Notes under the pieces: generated by a model
The model's input: only the letters and a program-made list of their open reading frames with translations
What the model was told of the DNA's origin: nothing
Database searches by the model: none
Position numbers and translations under genes: made by a program
In this document: one piece after another, positions 1-9,890 of the stretch
Layout of the letters: every line of letters starts with the position of its first letter
Numbering within the stretch: the stretch's first letter is position 1
From: Paenibacillus aceti
Lineage (GTDB): Bacteria; Bacillota; Bacilli; Paenibacillales; Paenibacillaceae
Length of the DNA: 64,000 nucleotides
Direction: 5' to 3'
NCBI RefSeq assembly: GCF_003614185.1
Contig: NZ_KZ987724.1
Coordinates: 2,924,171-2,988,170, forward strand

Positions 1-19
1 CAACTTGCGTAAATCCGAA

Positions 20-340
20 AACCTGCATTTCTGCAGGCTTTTGTGTCCAAAACCACCGGTTCTGAGCAAATTCCTGCATTTATGCAGGCTTTGGAAAGCA
101 CCGACAAGTCTCCTGAGCTCTAACGAAACTCCATATCGTTATTCCCACGAAATCAGCACCTATCCCAATCTAACGAAACACCTTATCGCTATTTCGCTGA
201 GAATTCACCATTTCGCCCCTGAATTGCCCCAATAGCGATACCTGGTTTCGTTAGATTTATAAAAGTCACCTTTTGACTCAAATAGCGATACCCTGTTTCG
301 TCACAATCTCAGAGCAGCCTCTGTTCTGTTTCGTATTCTT
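20..340. repeat. Composite hairpin / inverted-repeat element, copy A
   Basis: Gene-free stretch made of two motif types. Two short palindromes of the form CCTGCA-nnnn-TGCAGG lie at 22-37 and 73-88. Four copies of a ~25-base motif follow: two forward (TAACGAAAC..CC.TATCG.TATT, at 121 and 171) and two inverted (AATAGCGATACC.GGTTTCGTTA-like, at 231 and 281). The arrangement is head-head/tail-tail, so the single strand could fold into a long hairpin. The layout matches 26036-26318 almost base for base in places, and a weaker copy is at 5925-6168. No open frame here has a ribosome site. Seen directly; function unknown. Confidence 0.85.
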
Positions 341-480
341 AAATCCATACACTTACCAACCACCTGATCATTGAAGGCTTGTGAGGTCGATAACGATGGT
401 ACCTATCCGTTCGGAACATTCCGCATCCATATCCAAGCACTCTCTCCACTAGCTTGCAAAACAGAGATTCCCGTTATCCA

Positions 481-1788
481 CTACGACCTACGCCGCAGCT
501 CCTGATTATGTCGAATCTTGATCTCATTGCCTTGCTCGGTAGCTTCATAGAATACCTGACCTGACAGGCTGTCCGGCAGATACTGCTGCTTCACATAGTG
601 GCCCGGATAGTCATGCGGGTACTTATAGCCCTCATGCCCCAGCTTGACGGCGCCTTTATAATGCGTATCCCGCAGATGGAGCGGCACCTCCGCCGACTTC
701 ACCTCGTTGATGGCCGTCAACGCCTTATCGATCGCCATCGTTACTGCATTCGACTTCGGACTCTCAACCGCGAACAGGATAGCCTGCACAATGTTCAGCC
801 TGGCCTCAGGCCAGCCATTATTCCGGTAGGCCGCAAGAGCGCTGACCGCCTGTACCATCGCCTGGGGATTAGCCAAGCCGATATCCTCACTGCTGGCCGC
901 GATCAAACGGCGGATGAAGGTCATCGGGTCCATGCCCAGCTTCTCGACCGCATACAGGAACCAGAATACCGCGGCATCGCTGGAGCCGCGGATACTCTTG
1001 TGAAACGCAGACAAGACATCGTACTGCGTGGACTCATCCGCCTTAACCAGCGGACGGCGGATCGATTCCACCGCTACCTCCTGCGTCACATGGATCGTGC
1101 CATCCTCCAGCGGCGGTGTCGTCAGCGCCGCCAGCTCCAGCGCGTTCAAGGCGCGGCGGATATCGCCGTTCGCCATCGTGGCGATATGCTCCAGCGCCTC
1201 TTCATCGACACGCAGCTTCATAAAGCCGAGCCCCTTCTCGCGATCCTCAAGCGCTCGGCGCATCGCCAGCAAGGAGTGCTCCTTATTAAGCGGCTCAAGC
1301 TGGAACAGCGTCGAACGGCTCATCAGAGCCCCGTTCACATAGTGGAACGGATTCTCCGTCGTCGCCCCGATGAAGATGATCGTTCCTTTCTCCACCGCCG
1401 GCAGGAGCGCATCCTGACGGGAGCTATTGAAGCGATGCACCTCGTCCAGGAATAGAATTGTTTTGGTCCCGTAGAACGCCTTATCATTCTGCGCCTTCTC
1501 AATCACTTCGCGCACATCCTTAACGGAAGCATCCACCGCATTCAGCCGTACAAATTCCGCCTGAGTATGATGAGAAATAATATGAGCCAGCGTCGTCTTG
1601 CCGCAGCCCGGCGGCCCATACAGCAGAATCGAGGAGATTTGATCCGCTTCGATCGCCCGCCGCAGCAATTTACCAGGGCCGACGATATGCTCTTGTCCAA
1701 TATATTCATCCAGGGAAGAGGGGCGCATCCGGTCCGCAAGCAAGCGGCCAGACGGCTCCTGTTCCTGGCTATACGTGAATAAATCCAT
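481..1788 (-). CDS. rarA: AAA+ ATPase RarA/MgsA, replication-associated recombination protein
   Basis: 435-residue protein of the RarA (MgsA/WHIP) family, which acts at stalled replication forks together with SSB and the recombination machinery. The Walker A motif GPPGCGKT is near residue 58, Walker B LFLDEVHR near 112, followed by a sensor-1 segment GATTENP and the C-terminal tetramerisation region usual for the family (normal length about 420-440). A GTG at 1797 is possible, but the Shine-Dalgarno AAGGA sits directly against it; the ATG at 1788 has a better spacing of about 10 bases, so I chose it. It lies downstream of tcdA as in Bacillus (yrvM-yrvN), here separated by helD and a small gene. 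Identification is secure. Confidence 0.95.
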   Translation of the reverse strand: MDLFTYSQEQEPSGRLLADRMRPSSLDEYIGQEHIVGPGKLLRRAIEADQISSILLYGPPGCGKTTLAHIISHHTQAEFVRLNAVDASVKDVREVIEKAQNDKAFYGTKTILFLDEVHRFNSSRQDALLPAVEKGTIIFIGATTENPFHYVNGALMSRSTLFQLEPLNKEHSLLAMRRALEDREKGLGFMKLRVDEEALEHIATMANGDIRRALNALELAALTTPPLEDGTIHVTQEVAVESIRRPLVKADESTQYDVLSAFHKSIRGSSDAAVFWFLYAVEKLGMDPMTFIRRLIAASSEDIGLANPQAMVQAVSALAAYRNNGWPEARLNIVQAILFAVESPKSNAVTMAIDKALTAINEVKSAEVPLHLRDTHYKGAVKLGHEGYKYPHDYPGHYVKQQYLPDSLSGQVFYEATEQGNEIKIRHNQELRRRS

Positions 1789-2054
1789 ACCGTTCACTTC
1801 CTTACTTCAAGTTCAATAGCCATCGTTGCATAACATCAATTAACTCATAATGTGAATACAGCTCATTTCCACCATACACCATACACCCTACAATGTAACA
1901 GAACTGTATTCCTAGATTGTTCAGCCACTCCTTCTATTCTAGCACACCGAAAGTAAAAAACATTTATAATCATTCTTTCGCTTCCAAATGCTGACTATAT
2001 ATGAGTTAATATAGATGTCGGGCCGACGTATCACGGGAAAGGAGGCTGATCGAA

Positions 2055-2087
2055 GTGATTTCAGTGAGTGAGGTGGTTTCCGCGTAA
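2055..2087 (+). pseudogene. Remnant of a holin-like type I toxin (N-terminus only)
   Basis: A strong ribosome site AAAGGAGG (2038-2045) precedes a GTG start and ten codons reading MISVSEVVSA before TAA. The VISVSEV start resembles the N-terminus of the small putative holin-like toxins common in Bacillus and Paenibacillus, which normally continue for about 20 more hydrophobic residues. The stop lies in the loop of a perfect 9-bp inverted repeat (2076-2084 / 2088-2096), and a toxin-type terminator follows at 2106-2134. It could instead be an intact leader peptide. Family assignment is from memory of short sequences and is tentative. Confidence 0.4.
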
Positions 2088-2105
2088 CGCGGAAACACTA
2101 ACAGC

Positions 2106-2134
2106 GAGGGTGGCTTTACAGCCATCCTCTTATT
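2106..2134 (+). terminator. Intrinsic terminator after the toxin remnant
   Basis: A 10-bp stem GAGGGTGGCT / AGCCATCCTC (one G-T pair) with a TTAC loop is followed by TTATTT on the plus strand. Confidence 0.7.
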
Positions 2135-2270
2135 TCCGTTTGATCCAGACTATGCTAATATAGATGTGATGTACGACCAATAAAATTGCCGAAAGGGGGA
2201 CTACGTGCCATGTTGACTTTACTTGACCTGCATTTCAAATTCGAATTACTATGCAAGGAGGAACATGACC

Positions 2271-2570
2271 GTGAATTACAAAAATGGGAAGGATGTGCTT
2301 CCCCCTAGGCTGCTGAAGGAGCTCCAATATTATATACAAGGAGAGCTGCTTTACATCCCCAAAACGGAACGCGCGAAGGCGCATTGGGGAGAACTCAGCG
2401 GAACCCGTAAACAAATTGCCAAACGTAATGAAGAGATCTATTATCATTACCGTACCGGACGCTCTGTCAAGGATTTAGCAGAGGACTACTATTTATCCGA
2501 CGAGAGCATCCGTAAAATATTATGTAAAATGCGCGCTTCCCTCAAGGAAGTCGCCTCGGTTACCGAATGA
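2271..2570 (+). CDS. CD3324-like small helix-turn-helix protein
   Basis: 99-residue protein beginning MNYKNGKDVLPP, with a C-terminal segment (about residues 60-95: YYHYRTGRSVKDLAEDYYL then SDESIRKILCKM) that reads as a helix-turn-helix. Its overall look matches the small CD3324-family proteins of Bacillota, whose exact role is not established; DNA binding is inferred. The GTG at 2271 is preceded by AAGGAGG at 2255-2261 with 9-base spacing. The ATG at 2265 is only 3 bases from that site, so GTG is preferred. A 32-codon frame (2210-2308) with its own ATG overlaps the start. A strong terminator follows directly. Confidence 0.75.
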   Translation: MNYKNGKDVLPPRLLKELQYYIQGELLYIPKTERAKAHWGELSGTRKQIAKRNEEIYYHYRTGRSVKDLAEDYYLSDESIRKILCKMRASLKEVASVTE

Positions 2571-2590
2571 AGATGATGAATAAATTAAAG

Positions 2591-2630
2591 AGACCGCCTG
2601 AGCACATTGATCTGTGTCCAGACGGTCTTT
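2591..2630. terminator. Terminator between the HTH gene and helD
   Basis: Stem AGACCG.CTG..CACA / TGTG..CAG.CGGTCT with a T-run on the plus side and A-rich sequence on the other. It suits the plus-strand gene and possibly also helD, which converges on it. Confidence 0.8.
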
Positions 2631-2660
2631 CATTTATGGAGGCAGATCACTTCGCCCCCC

Positions 2661-4784
2661 TTATACCTCTGTAACTACATAGTCTGGAGCATGATCTCCA
2701 TAGAGCAGCCACAATTCATGCAGCGCCCGCGTGCATCCGACATATAGCAATTTTGCATCCTGCGGCCGGTAATGCTCGGCATCCACATCTGTAACAATGA
2801 CCGTATCGAATTCAAGCCCTTTGGATAAATAAACGGGCAGTACCGAGATTCCTCCCGCATATTGCGTCATTTCGCCATCGATCAGATTCACCGACAAGCC
2901 CTCGGCCGCAAGCGCCTCATGCAGTATTTTCGCGTCATCTAATGTTCTCGTCAGAATCGCCGTTGTACGGTATTGTCCCTCCAGCAGCTTCGTTAAGCCC
3001 TGCCTGATCAGCGCCAGCTTATTCTCTTCCGACGCATGCAGCAAGTGCACAGGATCACCGCTACGGAATACGGGAACCGCCAGTAAATCGGTACCTACTC
3101 CTCGTCTTAACACTTCATTAGCGTATTCGATAATTTCCATTGTGGAGCGATAGCTTCTTGTCAGCGCGTAATAGACTGTCTCTTCCTCAGCGAATAAGGA
3201 TTGCATCTCCTGCCATTCTCGAATTCCTTTATAGTAATGAATCCCTTGCGACAGATCACCCAATATAGTAAAAGAATGCCCCCTCACAAACCGGTCAAGC
3301 ACCGCTACCTGAAAGGGACTGAAATCCTGAGCCTCATCGATTACGATATGGTCAAAAGTCAGCTTGCTATCCAGTTCATTAGCTCCGGCATAGAGATATA
3401 ATAGTGCGGCAAGATCCTCTTCCTGCACGTTCCCCTTCTTCAGGCTGTCCTTCGTCTCCTTCCAGACCGCTGTCGGTATGCGGGCCTGCAAATCCTCCAC
3501 CGCAAAATCAGCATTCTTCTTCACCTGGAACAAATTCCGGTACAATTGCAGCGAATCCAGATCAGGCCACTTCTTCGCATAAGCCTTCTCGCGCTGCTGC
3601 GCCTTCTTCTTCCGCTCCTTCAATGCCGCCGCCGAAGGCGACTTCTTCAGCTCCATTTCCACCCAGCGGTGAATTCGAGCCAATACCCGCTCTTTGCGCC
3701 GGGCCACCGGATAATATTTGTACTCCCCTTCGAACCATTCCATGATTTCGTTCCGCGATAGCCGCTTGCCATCCCATGGCTCAAAATCAAGCTGAGGAAC
3801 ACACTCCGCCTCAATTCTCAATAAATAATCATCCAGTAGCTCCTTGAACTCGATAGAGCCTTTATATCTACCTGGATAGATCGGCTCTGCCTGGCTCCCC
3901 GCATTGCGAGCTTCATCGTCGAACCAGCGCCTCAGCCCTAGAGACCCGTCTGACGGAACCGTCTCCAATCCGATGACCTTGGCCGCCCAATCGGCAAAGG
4001 TACATTGCTGAATATCGCCAACTCCGAGCTCAGGCAGCACCTCAGATATATAATCGATAAACATCATATTCGGGGCAAAAATAACCATCCGCTCCGCCCT
4101 AATCTGCTCCTTATACTGATACAGCAAATAGGCCAGCCTGTGCAAAGCGACCGTCGTCTTTCCACTACCAGCCACCCCTTGAATGATCAGCGCGGTATTC
4201 TTCATCGCCCGGATAATCTGATCCTGCTCTGCTTGAATCGTCGAGACGATGTCGCGCAGCCGGTTATCCTTGTTCTCCCCAAGACGATATACCAGGAACT
4301 CATCAGACACCACCGGCGTATCAGCCTGCTCGCTAAAAGTATCAACAACCCGCTCTAGCTCCCTCTGGCGGATCACGATATTTCGCTTCAGAGATACTTT
4401 TCCTTCTATCAAGCCCTCCGGCGCCTCATAAGAGGTCGAATTTCCTCCGGTAAAGGAATAGAACAAGCTGGCGATCGGCGCCCGCCAATCAATGACTAGC
4501 GGCTGCTGGCCATCCACATTACTGACGCCCAACTTGCCGATATAGAGCGGCATGAGCTCCTTGTCCGTCTCCTCGAAATCCAATCGGCCGAAGTAAGGCT
4601 CTTGCGCAGATTGCGCCAGCTTCCGGCGCCGCTCCTCTCGGCTGGCTTCAAGCGTCTGCTCTGTGAAGTCATCCCCTACATATACCGGGATACTCCTGAG
4701 CTGCTGCAGTTGGGCATCAATACTCGCCAACGCGTGACCGAGCCGCTGCTCTTCCTCTTGATAGGCACTTTGAAAATCATCCAC
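2661..4784 (-). CDS. helD: HelD-type superfamily 1 helicase (UvrD/Rep-like)
   Basis: 707-residue protein. It opens with a charged coiled-coil-like N-terminus (QEEEQRLGHALASIDAQLQQ), followed by the GDD(F)..YFGRLDF region typical of HelD. The ATP-binding motif GVAGSGKTT is near residue 200, the Walker B motif VIDEAQDFSPFQ near 480, and helicase motifs such as TRSYRST and a C-terminal VSKGLEF-like segment follow. HelD proteins of Gram-positives bind RNA polymerase and remove stalled complexes. The closest alternative is a generic UvrD-like helicase. The start is GTG, with AGGAGGT 8 bases upstream. Single gene, convergent with the HTH gene. Confidence 0.85.
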   Translation of the reverse strand: MDDFQSAYQEEEQRLGHALASIDAQLQQLRSIPVYVGDDFTEQTLEASREERRRKLAQSAQEPYFGRLDFEETDKELMPLYIGKLGVSNVDGQQPLVIDWRAPIASLFYSFTGGNSTSYEAPEGLIEGKVSLKRNIVIRQRELERVVDTFSEQADTPVVSDEFLVYRLGENKDNRLRDIVSTIQAEQDQIIRAMKNTALIIQGVAGSGKTTVALHRLAYLLYQYKEQIRAERMVIFAPNMMFIDYISEVLPELGVGDIQQCTFADWAAKVIGLETVPSDGSLGLRRWFDDEARNAGSQAEPIYPGRYKGSIEFKELLDDYLLRIEAECVPQLDFEPWDGKRLSRNEIMEWFEGEYKYYPVARRKERVLARIHRWVEMELKKSPSAAALKERKKKAQQREKAYAKKWPDLDSLQLYRNLFQVKKNADFAVEDLQARIPTAVWKETKDSLKKGNVQEEDLAALLYLYAGANELDSKLTFDHIVIDEAQDFSPFQVAVLDRFVRGHSFTILGDLSQGIHYYKGIREWQEMQSLFAEEETVYYALTRSYRSTMEIIEYANEVLRRGVGTDLLAVPVFRSGDPVHLLHASEENKLALIRQGLTKLLEGQYRTTAILTRTLDDAKILHEALAAEGLSVNLIDGEMTQYAGGISVLPVYLSKGLEFDTVIVTDVDAEHYRPQDAKLLYVGCTRALHELWLLYGDHAPDYVVTEV

Positions 4785-4892
4785 TTTCAGTTACCTCCTA
4801 AGATTTTATGGTGTATTTTTCCCTTGTCGAAGTCAAAAGGAATTCAATTATATCACTACCATCCCTAAAAAGCGAATAAACTACGCGTACAT

Positions 4893-4930
4893 GAAAAAGA
4901 CACTTGAGCTTATACCACTCAAGCGTCTCC
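4893..4930 (-). terminator. Terminator of tcdA
   Basis: On the minus strand, GAGACGCTTGAG / CTCAAGTGTCTTTTT forms a 12-bp stem followed by a T-run, just past the tcdA stop. Confidence 0.85.
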
Positions 4931-4958
4931 TTCTGAGTAAAATGTCCAGTTGTCGTTA

Positions 4959-5711
4959 TTAATCTTGTTGCCCCTTGGCAAGCAAATCACGCACCGCCAC
5001 ACTGACCATAATCAGGCCGACTACCGGAGGCACGAAGGAATTGCTGGCAGGAGGCTGCTTCGCCTTGCGAATTTCCGGTGCATTATCAGGCACGATCTTC
5101 TTCGTTACCTCTGCCCGTGGCTTCACTGGCTGCTCTGTTGAGAAGACAACCTTAACCCCTTTTTTAACTCCCAGCTCCCGCAGCTTCGTGCGCACCACTC
5201 TTGCCATCGGGTCCATATGCGTCTTGGAAATGTCGGCAACCTGGAATTTCGTAGGATCCATCCGGTTCGCCGCCCCCATGCTCGATAGCACCGGGATGCC
5301 TCTCTTGCGGCATTCGAGAATAAGATGGATTTTATAAATGATTGTATCGGATGCATCGAGCACATAATCGATATCATATTTGAACAGCTCTTCATACGTT
5401 TCTTCCGTGTAAAACATATTCAAAGCGATCGCTTCGCACTCGGGATTGATTAATTTGATCCGTTCGCACATCAAATCGGCTTTTTTCTGGCCGATCGTCG
5501 TCGTCAGCGCGTGGATCTGCCGATTGATATTAGTAATATCGACAACGTCCTTATCGATCAGAATGATGCGGCCTACTCCGGTCCGGGCCAGAGCCTCCAC
5601 CGCCATCGAGCCTACGCCGCCGATCCCCAGCACCGCAACCGTGCTCTTCTTTAGAATATCCAGACCTTCAGCCCCGATAGCCAGCTCAGTTCGTGAAAAT
5701 TGATGAAGCAT
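4959..5711 (-). CDS. tcdA: tRNA threonylcarbamoyladenosine dehydratase TcdA
   Basis: 250-residue E1-like ThiF-fold enzyme. It performs the ATP-dependent dehydration of t6A37 to the cyclic ct6A form in tRNAs that read ANN codons. Seen: the nucleotide-binding loop GIGGVGS at residues 29-35, the DxxNxxRQ motif (DITNINRQI) near 58, the YVLDASD segment, and the family's RVVRTKLRELGVKKG region near 170. It lacks the paired Zn cysteines of MoeB/ThiF, consistent with TcdA. ATG start with GGGAGGT upstream. It follows aspS as yrvM does in Bacillus. Confidence 0.92.
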   Translation of the reverse strand: MLHQFSRTELAIGAEGLDILKKSTVAVLGIGGVGSMAVEALARTGVGRIILIDKDVVDITNINRQIHALTTTIGQKKADLMCERIKLINPECEAIALNMFYTEETYEELFKYDIDYVLDASDTIIYKIHLILECRKRGIPVLSSMGAANRMDPTKFQVADISKTHMDPMARVVRTKLRELGVKKGVKVVFSTEQPVKPRAEVTKKIVPDNAPEIRKAKQPPASNSFVPPVVGLIMVSVAVRDLLAKGQQD

Positions 5712-5924
5712 GATATATACCTCCCATTTAGCTCTGACGATAAATTCAATTCCTGTGTATGCAGATTAACAGTATTTAAATATACAGAAGTTTGTCCCGT
5801 TTGTCATCATAACACCTCGATACCGCTCTGCTCAAGATGATAGTCAAGTTTTACATAAAATGTACCAAAGCCCCCCCTGACCATCCTCATGACCATGCTC
5901 ACGGCCTTCCTCACGCCACCCATT

Positions 5925-6168
5925 CCTGCAAATATGCAGGCTTTCTACTTATTTGGCATACGTATGTAACACTATAGACTTCTAACGAAACGCTATAACG
6001 CTATTTACTCAAAAACAAGGCCCTTTCGAATCTAACGAAACACCATATCGTTATTTGAGCTAATTCCAGGTTATAAAGGACGATTTGGACCCAACAGCGT
6101 TACCCTGTTTCGTTACATTTTCTCGCGACCCTTTTGGGCGTGAATAGCGTTACCACGTTTCGTTAGAG
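5925..6168. repeat. Composite hairpin / inverted-repeat element, copy B
   Basis: Same architecture as copies A and C but more diverged. One CCTGCA..TGCAGG palindrome (5925-5940) is followed by two forward TAACGAAAC motifs (5983, 6033) and two inverted GTTTCGTTA motifs (about 6092-6115 and 6142-6168). It fills the tcdA-aspS gap. The rest of 5712-6280 shows no gene. Confidence 0.8.
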
Positions 6169-6280
6169 TTCATTGAAGCTCGATGCTAGTTTCACTGTAC
6201 AGCCGTTGTTTCCCCAAGCTTGCAAAATGTGAAACAGTTCACGCTACATGCATCATGCAGTTCGAGGAATCAGCCATAGC

Positions 6281-6324
6281 AAAAAGGACCTCGCCTCCGC
6301 AACGTAGCGGGGTAAGGTCCTTTT
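6281..6324 (-). terminator. Terminator of hisS-aspS
   Basis: AAAAGGACCTTACCCCGC / GCGGAGGCGAGGTCCTTTTT hairpin on the minus strand, just after the aspS stop. Confidence 0.88.
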
Positions 6325-6369
6325 CATCAAGAGCAGGCTCAGCGGGATATCCCGCAGCTGCTGTTATTT

Positions 6370-8148
6370 TTATTTTGCTGCCACTGGAGGTTTGGTTGCC
6401 AGCTTGATATGCAGCTGTTCCAGTTGAGGCGCATCCACCTCGGACGGTGCATTCATCAGCAGATCGGTCGCACTCGCCGTCTTAGGGAAGGCGATCGTCT
6501 CACGCAGATTGGAACGGCCAGCCAGCAGCATAACCAGGCGGTCGAAGCCGAAGGCGATACCACCATGTGGCGGAGTTCCGTATTCGAACGCATCCATCAA
6601 ATAGCCGAATTTGTCCTTGGCTTCTTCCGGAGACAAGCCGATCGCATTGAACATTTTCTCTTGTACATCCCGTTTGTAAATACGCATTGAGCCGCCGCCC
6701 ACTTCGTAACCGTTCAATACGAGGTCATACGCTTGCGCCAGGATCTTACCCGGGTCGGTATCGAACAGCTCCAGATCTTCATCCCGTGGACGGGTGAACG
6801 GATGGTGTTCTGCGACATAACGTTTCTGGTCTTCATCCCAGCCAAGCAGTGGGAAGTCTACTACCCAAGCGAATTTGTATACATTGTCGTCGATCAGGCC
6901 GAGATCGCGTCCGATCTTCAGACGGAGTGCGCCGAGTACATCGGCAACGACCTTCTTATTGTCTGCGGAGAAGAGCAGCAGATCCCCATCTTCAGCCCCG
7001 GTCCGTTCTTTCAACGCCTCAATTTCTTGCTCGCTCAGGAATTTGACGATCGGTCCGCGGAAGGTTCCTTCCTTCACCTGAACCCAAGCCAGACCCTTAG
7101 CACCATAACGCGCCGCATAAGGTCCGAGATCATCGATATCCTTACGGCTCCAGGTTCCACAGCCCTTCGCATTCAGGATCTTAACCTCTCCGCCCTTCTC
7201 GATGACCGAGGAGAACACCTTCACACCGCTTGTTGCGACGATATCACTAACATCAACAAGCTCCAGACCGAAGCGAAGATCCGGCTTGTCAGAGCCGTAT
7301 TTGCCCATAGCGTCGGCATAAGTCAGACGTTGGAACGGAGTTTCAATGTCGATTCCCTTTGTCTCTTTAAACAGACGGACAACCAGTTTCTCCATCATTC
7401 CCAACAGTTCATCCCGGGACAGGAATGAAGTCTCAATGTCCACCTGGGTGAATTCCGGTTGGCGGTCAGCACGCAGGTCTTCATCGCGGAAGCAGCGAGC
7501 GATTTGATAATAGCGCTCCACGCCGCTTACCATAAGGAGCTGCTTATACAGCTGCGGTGATTGCGGCAGGGCAAAAAACTCACCAGGATGCACACGGCTA
7601 GGAACCAGATAATCACGCGCCCCTTCTGGAGAGCTCTTCGTCAGAATCGGAGTCTCCACCTCGATGAAGCCTTCCCCATCCAGGAAATCACGGAATACCT
7701 TGGCTGCCTTGGAGCGGAGCCACAGCGTCTTCTGCATCTCCGGACGGCGCAGGTCCAGATAACGATATTTCAAGCGCAAGGATTCATCAACCTCTACCCC
7801 ATCCTCGATGAAGAAAGGAGGCGTCTTCGCTGTATTTAATACTTCAATTTCCGTAATATGCACTTCGATATCACCTGTCGGCAGGTTCGGGTTGATCGTC
7901 TCCGCATCCCGCTGAACGACTTTACCGCTGACAGCAAGGACAAATTCACTGCGCACCTTGTCAGCAACCTGCAGGGCTTCACCGGAATAAGCAGGGTTGA
8001 ATACGATTTGTACCAAGCCGCTGCGATCGCGAAGATCGATGAATAGCACGCCGCCCAGGTCACGGCGGGTCTGAACCCAGCCATTAAGAGTGACTGTTTC
8101 GCCAATGTTTGCAGCACTCAGTGTTCCACATTGATGAGTACGTTTCAT
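6370..8148 (-). CDS. aspS: Aspartate--tRNA ligase
   Basis: 592-residue class II synthetase of the bacterial type. It has an N-terminal OB-fold anticodon-binding domain ([20 protein letters not shown], residues about 23-42), the catalytic core with motif 2 ([19 protein letters not shown]) near 215, a GAD insertion domain in the middle, and motif 3 ([13 protein letters not shown]) near 525. It charges tRNA-Asp. The ATG at 8148 (MKRTHQ) with AAAGGAG 11 bases upstream is preferred over an upstream in-frame ATG, which would add ten unconserved residues. Co-transcribed with hisS behind the T-box. Confidence 0.97.
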   Translation of the reverse strand: MKRTHQCGTLSAANIGETVTLNGWVQTRRDLGGVLFIDLRDRSGLVQIVFNPAYSGEALQVADKVRSEFVLAVSGKVVQRDAETINPNLPTGDIEVHITEIEVLNTAKTPPFFIEDGVEVDESLRLKYRYLDLRRPEMQKTLWLRSKAAKVFRDFLDGEGFIEVETPILTKSSPEGARDYLVPSRVHPGEFFALPQSPQLYKQLLMVSGVERYYQIARCFRDEDLRADRQPEFTQVDIETSFLSRDELLGMMEKLVVRLFKETKGIDIETPFQRLTYADAMGKYGSDKPDLRFGLELVDVSDIVATSGVKVFSSVIEKGGEVKILNAKGCGTWSRKDIDDLGPYAARYGAKGLAWVQVKEGTFRGPIVKFLSEQEIEALKERTGAEDGDLLLFSADNKKVVADVLGALRLKIGRDLGLIDDNVYKFAWVVDFPLLGWDEDQKRYVAEHHPFTRPRDEDLELFDTDPGKILAQAYDLVLNGYEVGGGSMRIYKRDVQEKMFNAIGLSPEEAKDKFGYLMDAFEYGTPPHGGIAFGFDRLVMLLAGRSNLRETIAFPKTASATDLLMNAPSEVDAPQLEQLHIKLATKPPVAAK

Positions 8149-8222
8149 AATATAAGTATCTCCTTTGCATTTTTGCATTTTTTATATAGAGGTTGTTCAG
8201 AAAAAGTTAGTTCACTTCATCA

Positions 8223-9470
8223 TTACTTCTTCAATTCATCTACCAGATCACTCAGCTTCACCGTCCGCTGTTCACCGGTCTCCATCATTTTGAGCACGAT
8301 CTCTCCACGCTCCAGCTCGTCATCCCCGAGAATCGCCGTATACTTGGCCTGCATCCGGTCAGCCGATTTCATCTGCGCCTTGATCTTGCGTCCCAAATAG
8401 TCACGGTCAGCAGATAGGCCTGCCTGACGAAGCTTGGATAACTGGATAGTCACCTCAGTATCGGCCGACGAACCGAGCGCTACAAGGTAAATATCAAGTG
8501 GTCTGACCCCGCTGATCCCGATTTCCTGCTTCTCCAGGATTAAAGCGATCCGCTCCAGACCAAGCGCCATGCCGATACCCGGTTGATCCGGTCCGCCAAT
8601 TTCACTCACCAGTCCGTTGTAGCGTCCGCCACCGCCAATCGTATCGATCGCACCGATTCCTTGAGCTTTATATTCAAACGCCGTATGCGTATAGTAGTCA
8701 AGCCCGCGGACTAGACGATGGTTAATTTCATAATCTACATCCATCGCGCTGAGCAGCTCCCGCACCTTGGCAAAATGCGCCGTACACTCCTCATCCAGAC
8801 TGTCCAGAATGGACGGAGCATTCACGAATTTATCCTGATCCACCTTGCAGTCGAGTACACGCAGCGGATTGCGTTCCATACGGGATTGACAATCCTTACA
8901 CAGCGTATCCTTCATCGGAGTAAGAAAATCGAGCAGCGTCTGGCGATAAGCAGCCCGGCTCTCCGCATTCCCTACCGAGTTAATCTCTACCTTAACGTCT
9001 TGGAGACCAAGCTCTCGGCAGAATTGATAACCGAGCGCCACCACCTCGGCGTCGATCGCCGGGTCCGTTGCTCCGAACGCTTCCACACCGAATTGGTGGA
9101 ACTGTCTTTGCCGTCCAGCCTGGGGACGCTCGTATCTGAACATAGGCCCGATATAGTAGAGCTTGCTAACATCAGGCTCCCCGTACAGCTTATTCTCTAC
9201 ATAAGATCGCACTACCCCAGCCGTTCCTTCCGGCCGCAGCGTCATGCTACGATCCCCTTTATCGGTAAAAGTGTACATTTCCTTCTCGACCACATCCGTC
9301 GTCTCACCAACGCCGCGTTCAAAAAGAGAGGTCTGTTCGAAGATCGGCGTGCGGATCTCTCTATAGTTAAACCGCTGGCACAAGTCCCGTGCCTTCTCTT
9401 CAATGAACTGCCATTTTTCCACCGTGCCCGGCAATAAATCCTGCGTACCTGTCGGTTTCTGAAAAGCCAT
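8223..9470 (-). CDS. hisS: Histidine--tRNA ligase
   Basis: 415-residue class II synthetase. The MAFQKPTGTQDLLPG start is typical. Motif 2 (MFRYERPQAGRQRQFHQFG) is near residue 110, the histidine-binding motif RGLDYYTHTAFEY near 258, and motif 3 GIGMALGLERI near 300; a C-terminal anticodon-binding domain follows. ATG start with GGAGG upstream. It is the first gene after the T-box leader, with aspS 74 bases downstream. Confidence 0.97.
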   Translation of the reverse strand: MAFQKPTGTQDLLPGTVEKWQFIEEKARDLCQRFNYREIRTPIFEQTSLFERGVGETTDVVEKEMYTFTDKGDRSMTLRPEGTAGVVRSYVENKLYGEPDVSKLYYIGPMFRYERPQAGRQRQFHQFGVEAFGATDPAIDAEVVALGYQFCRELGLQDVKVEINSVGNAESRAAYRQTLLDFLTPMKDTLCKDCQSRMERNPLRVLDCKVDQDKFVNAPSILDSLDEECTAHFAKVRELLSAMDVDYEINHRLVRGLDYYTHTAFEYKAQGIGAIDTIGGGGRYNGLVSEIGGPDQPGIGMALGLERIALILEKQEIGISGVRPLDIYLVALGSSADTEVTIQLSKLRQAGLSADRDYLGRKIKAQMKSADRMQAKYTAILGDDELERGEIVLKMMETGEQRTVKLSDLVDELKK

Positions 9471-9504
9471 AGTCGCTATCCTCCATCATTATCTATTTTC
9501 CTGA

Positions 9505-9890
9505 AAATAAAAAAATCCCGCCCCTGTCATCACAATAACAGGGACGAGAGATATTATTTTCATATCACCCGTGGTACCACCCACATTCCGAATACATGCG
9601 AGGAATCCGTGACATATGCATTACATACATGTACACAGGCTCGCTTCTACAAATATTCGCTCCATACGATTAACGCCCGTTAAGCGCCGCACGTCTACTA
9701 AGCTCCTCGCGCACTATACGTGTGAAGGCTTTTCGTCGCCAGTTCTCGGGGAAGTCCTTCCTTCAATCATCAACCAGAATCCTTCCAGCCGGCTAATTCA
9801 GATGCGTAAGCAGCAACTTGCTTCACCCTGCGCATCGAAATAGTCTGGGATTCTTCTCTGGGGCTGTGGGGTTGAATTACTCGTCCCGTC
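9505..9890 (-). promoter_or_regulatory. T-box leader of hisS-aspS
   Basis: Read on the minus strand, the leader opens with GACGAGTAATTC (the AGTA motif of stem I) and an AGAGA element. The diagnostic T-box core GGGTGGTACCACGG is at 9564-9580. It ends in a terminator hairpin (CCCTGTTATTG..GACAGGGGCGGG followed by seven Ts, about 9505-9550) 40 bases before hisS. Uncharged cognate tRNA would stabilise the antiterminator. I could not fix the specifier codon by eye; His or Asp is expected. Confidence 0.92.

Noticed and set aside
5-235. 76-codon frame at the left edge
   Set aside because: It lies wholly within the composite repeat, with no ribosome site.
598-1455. 285-codon plus-strand frame
   Set aside because: It is antisense to rarA, which has clear AAA+ motifs; low-complexity Arg-rich translation.
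9616-9843. 75-codon frame in the hisS leader
   Set aside because: It is antisense to the T-box RNA, whose core motif and terminator explain the sequence.
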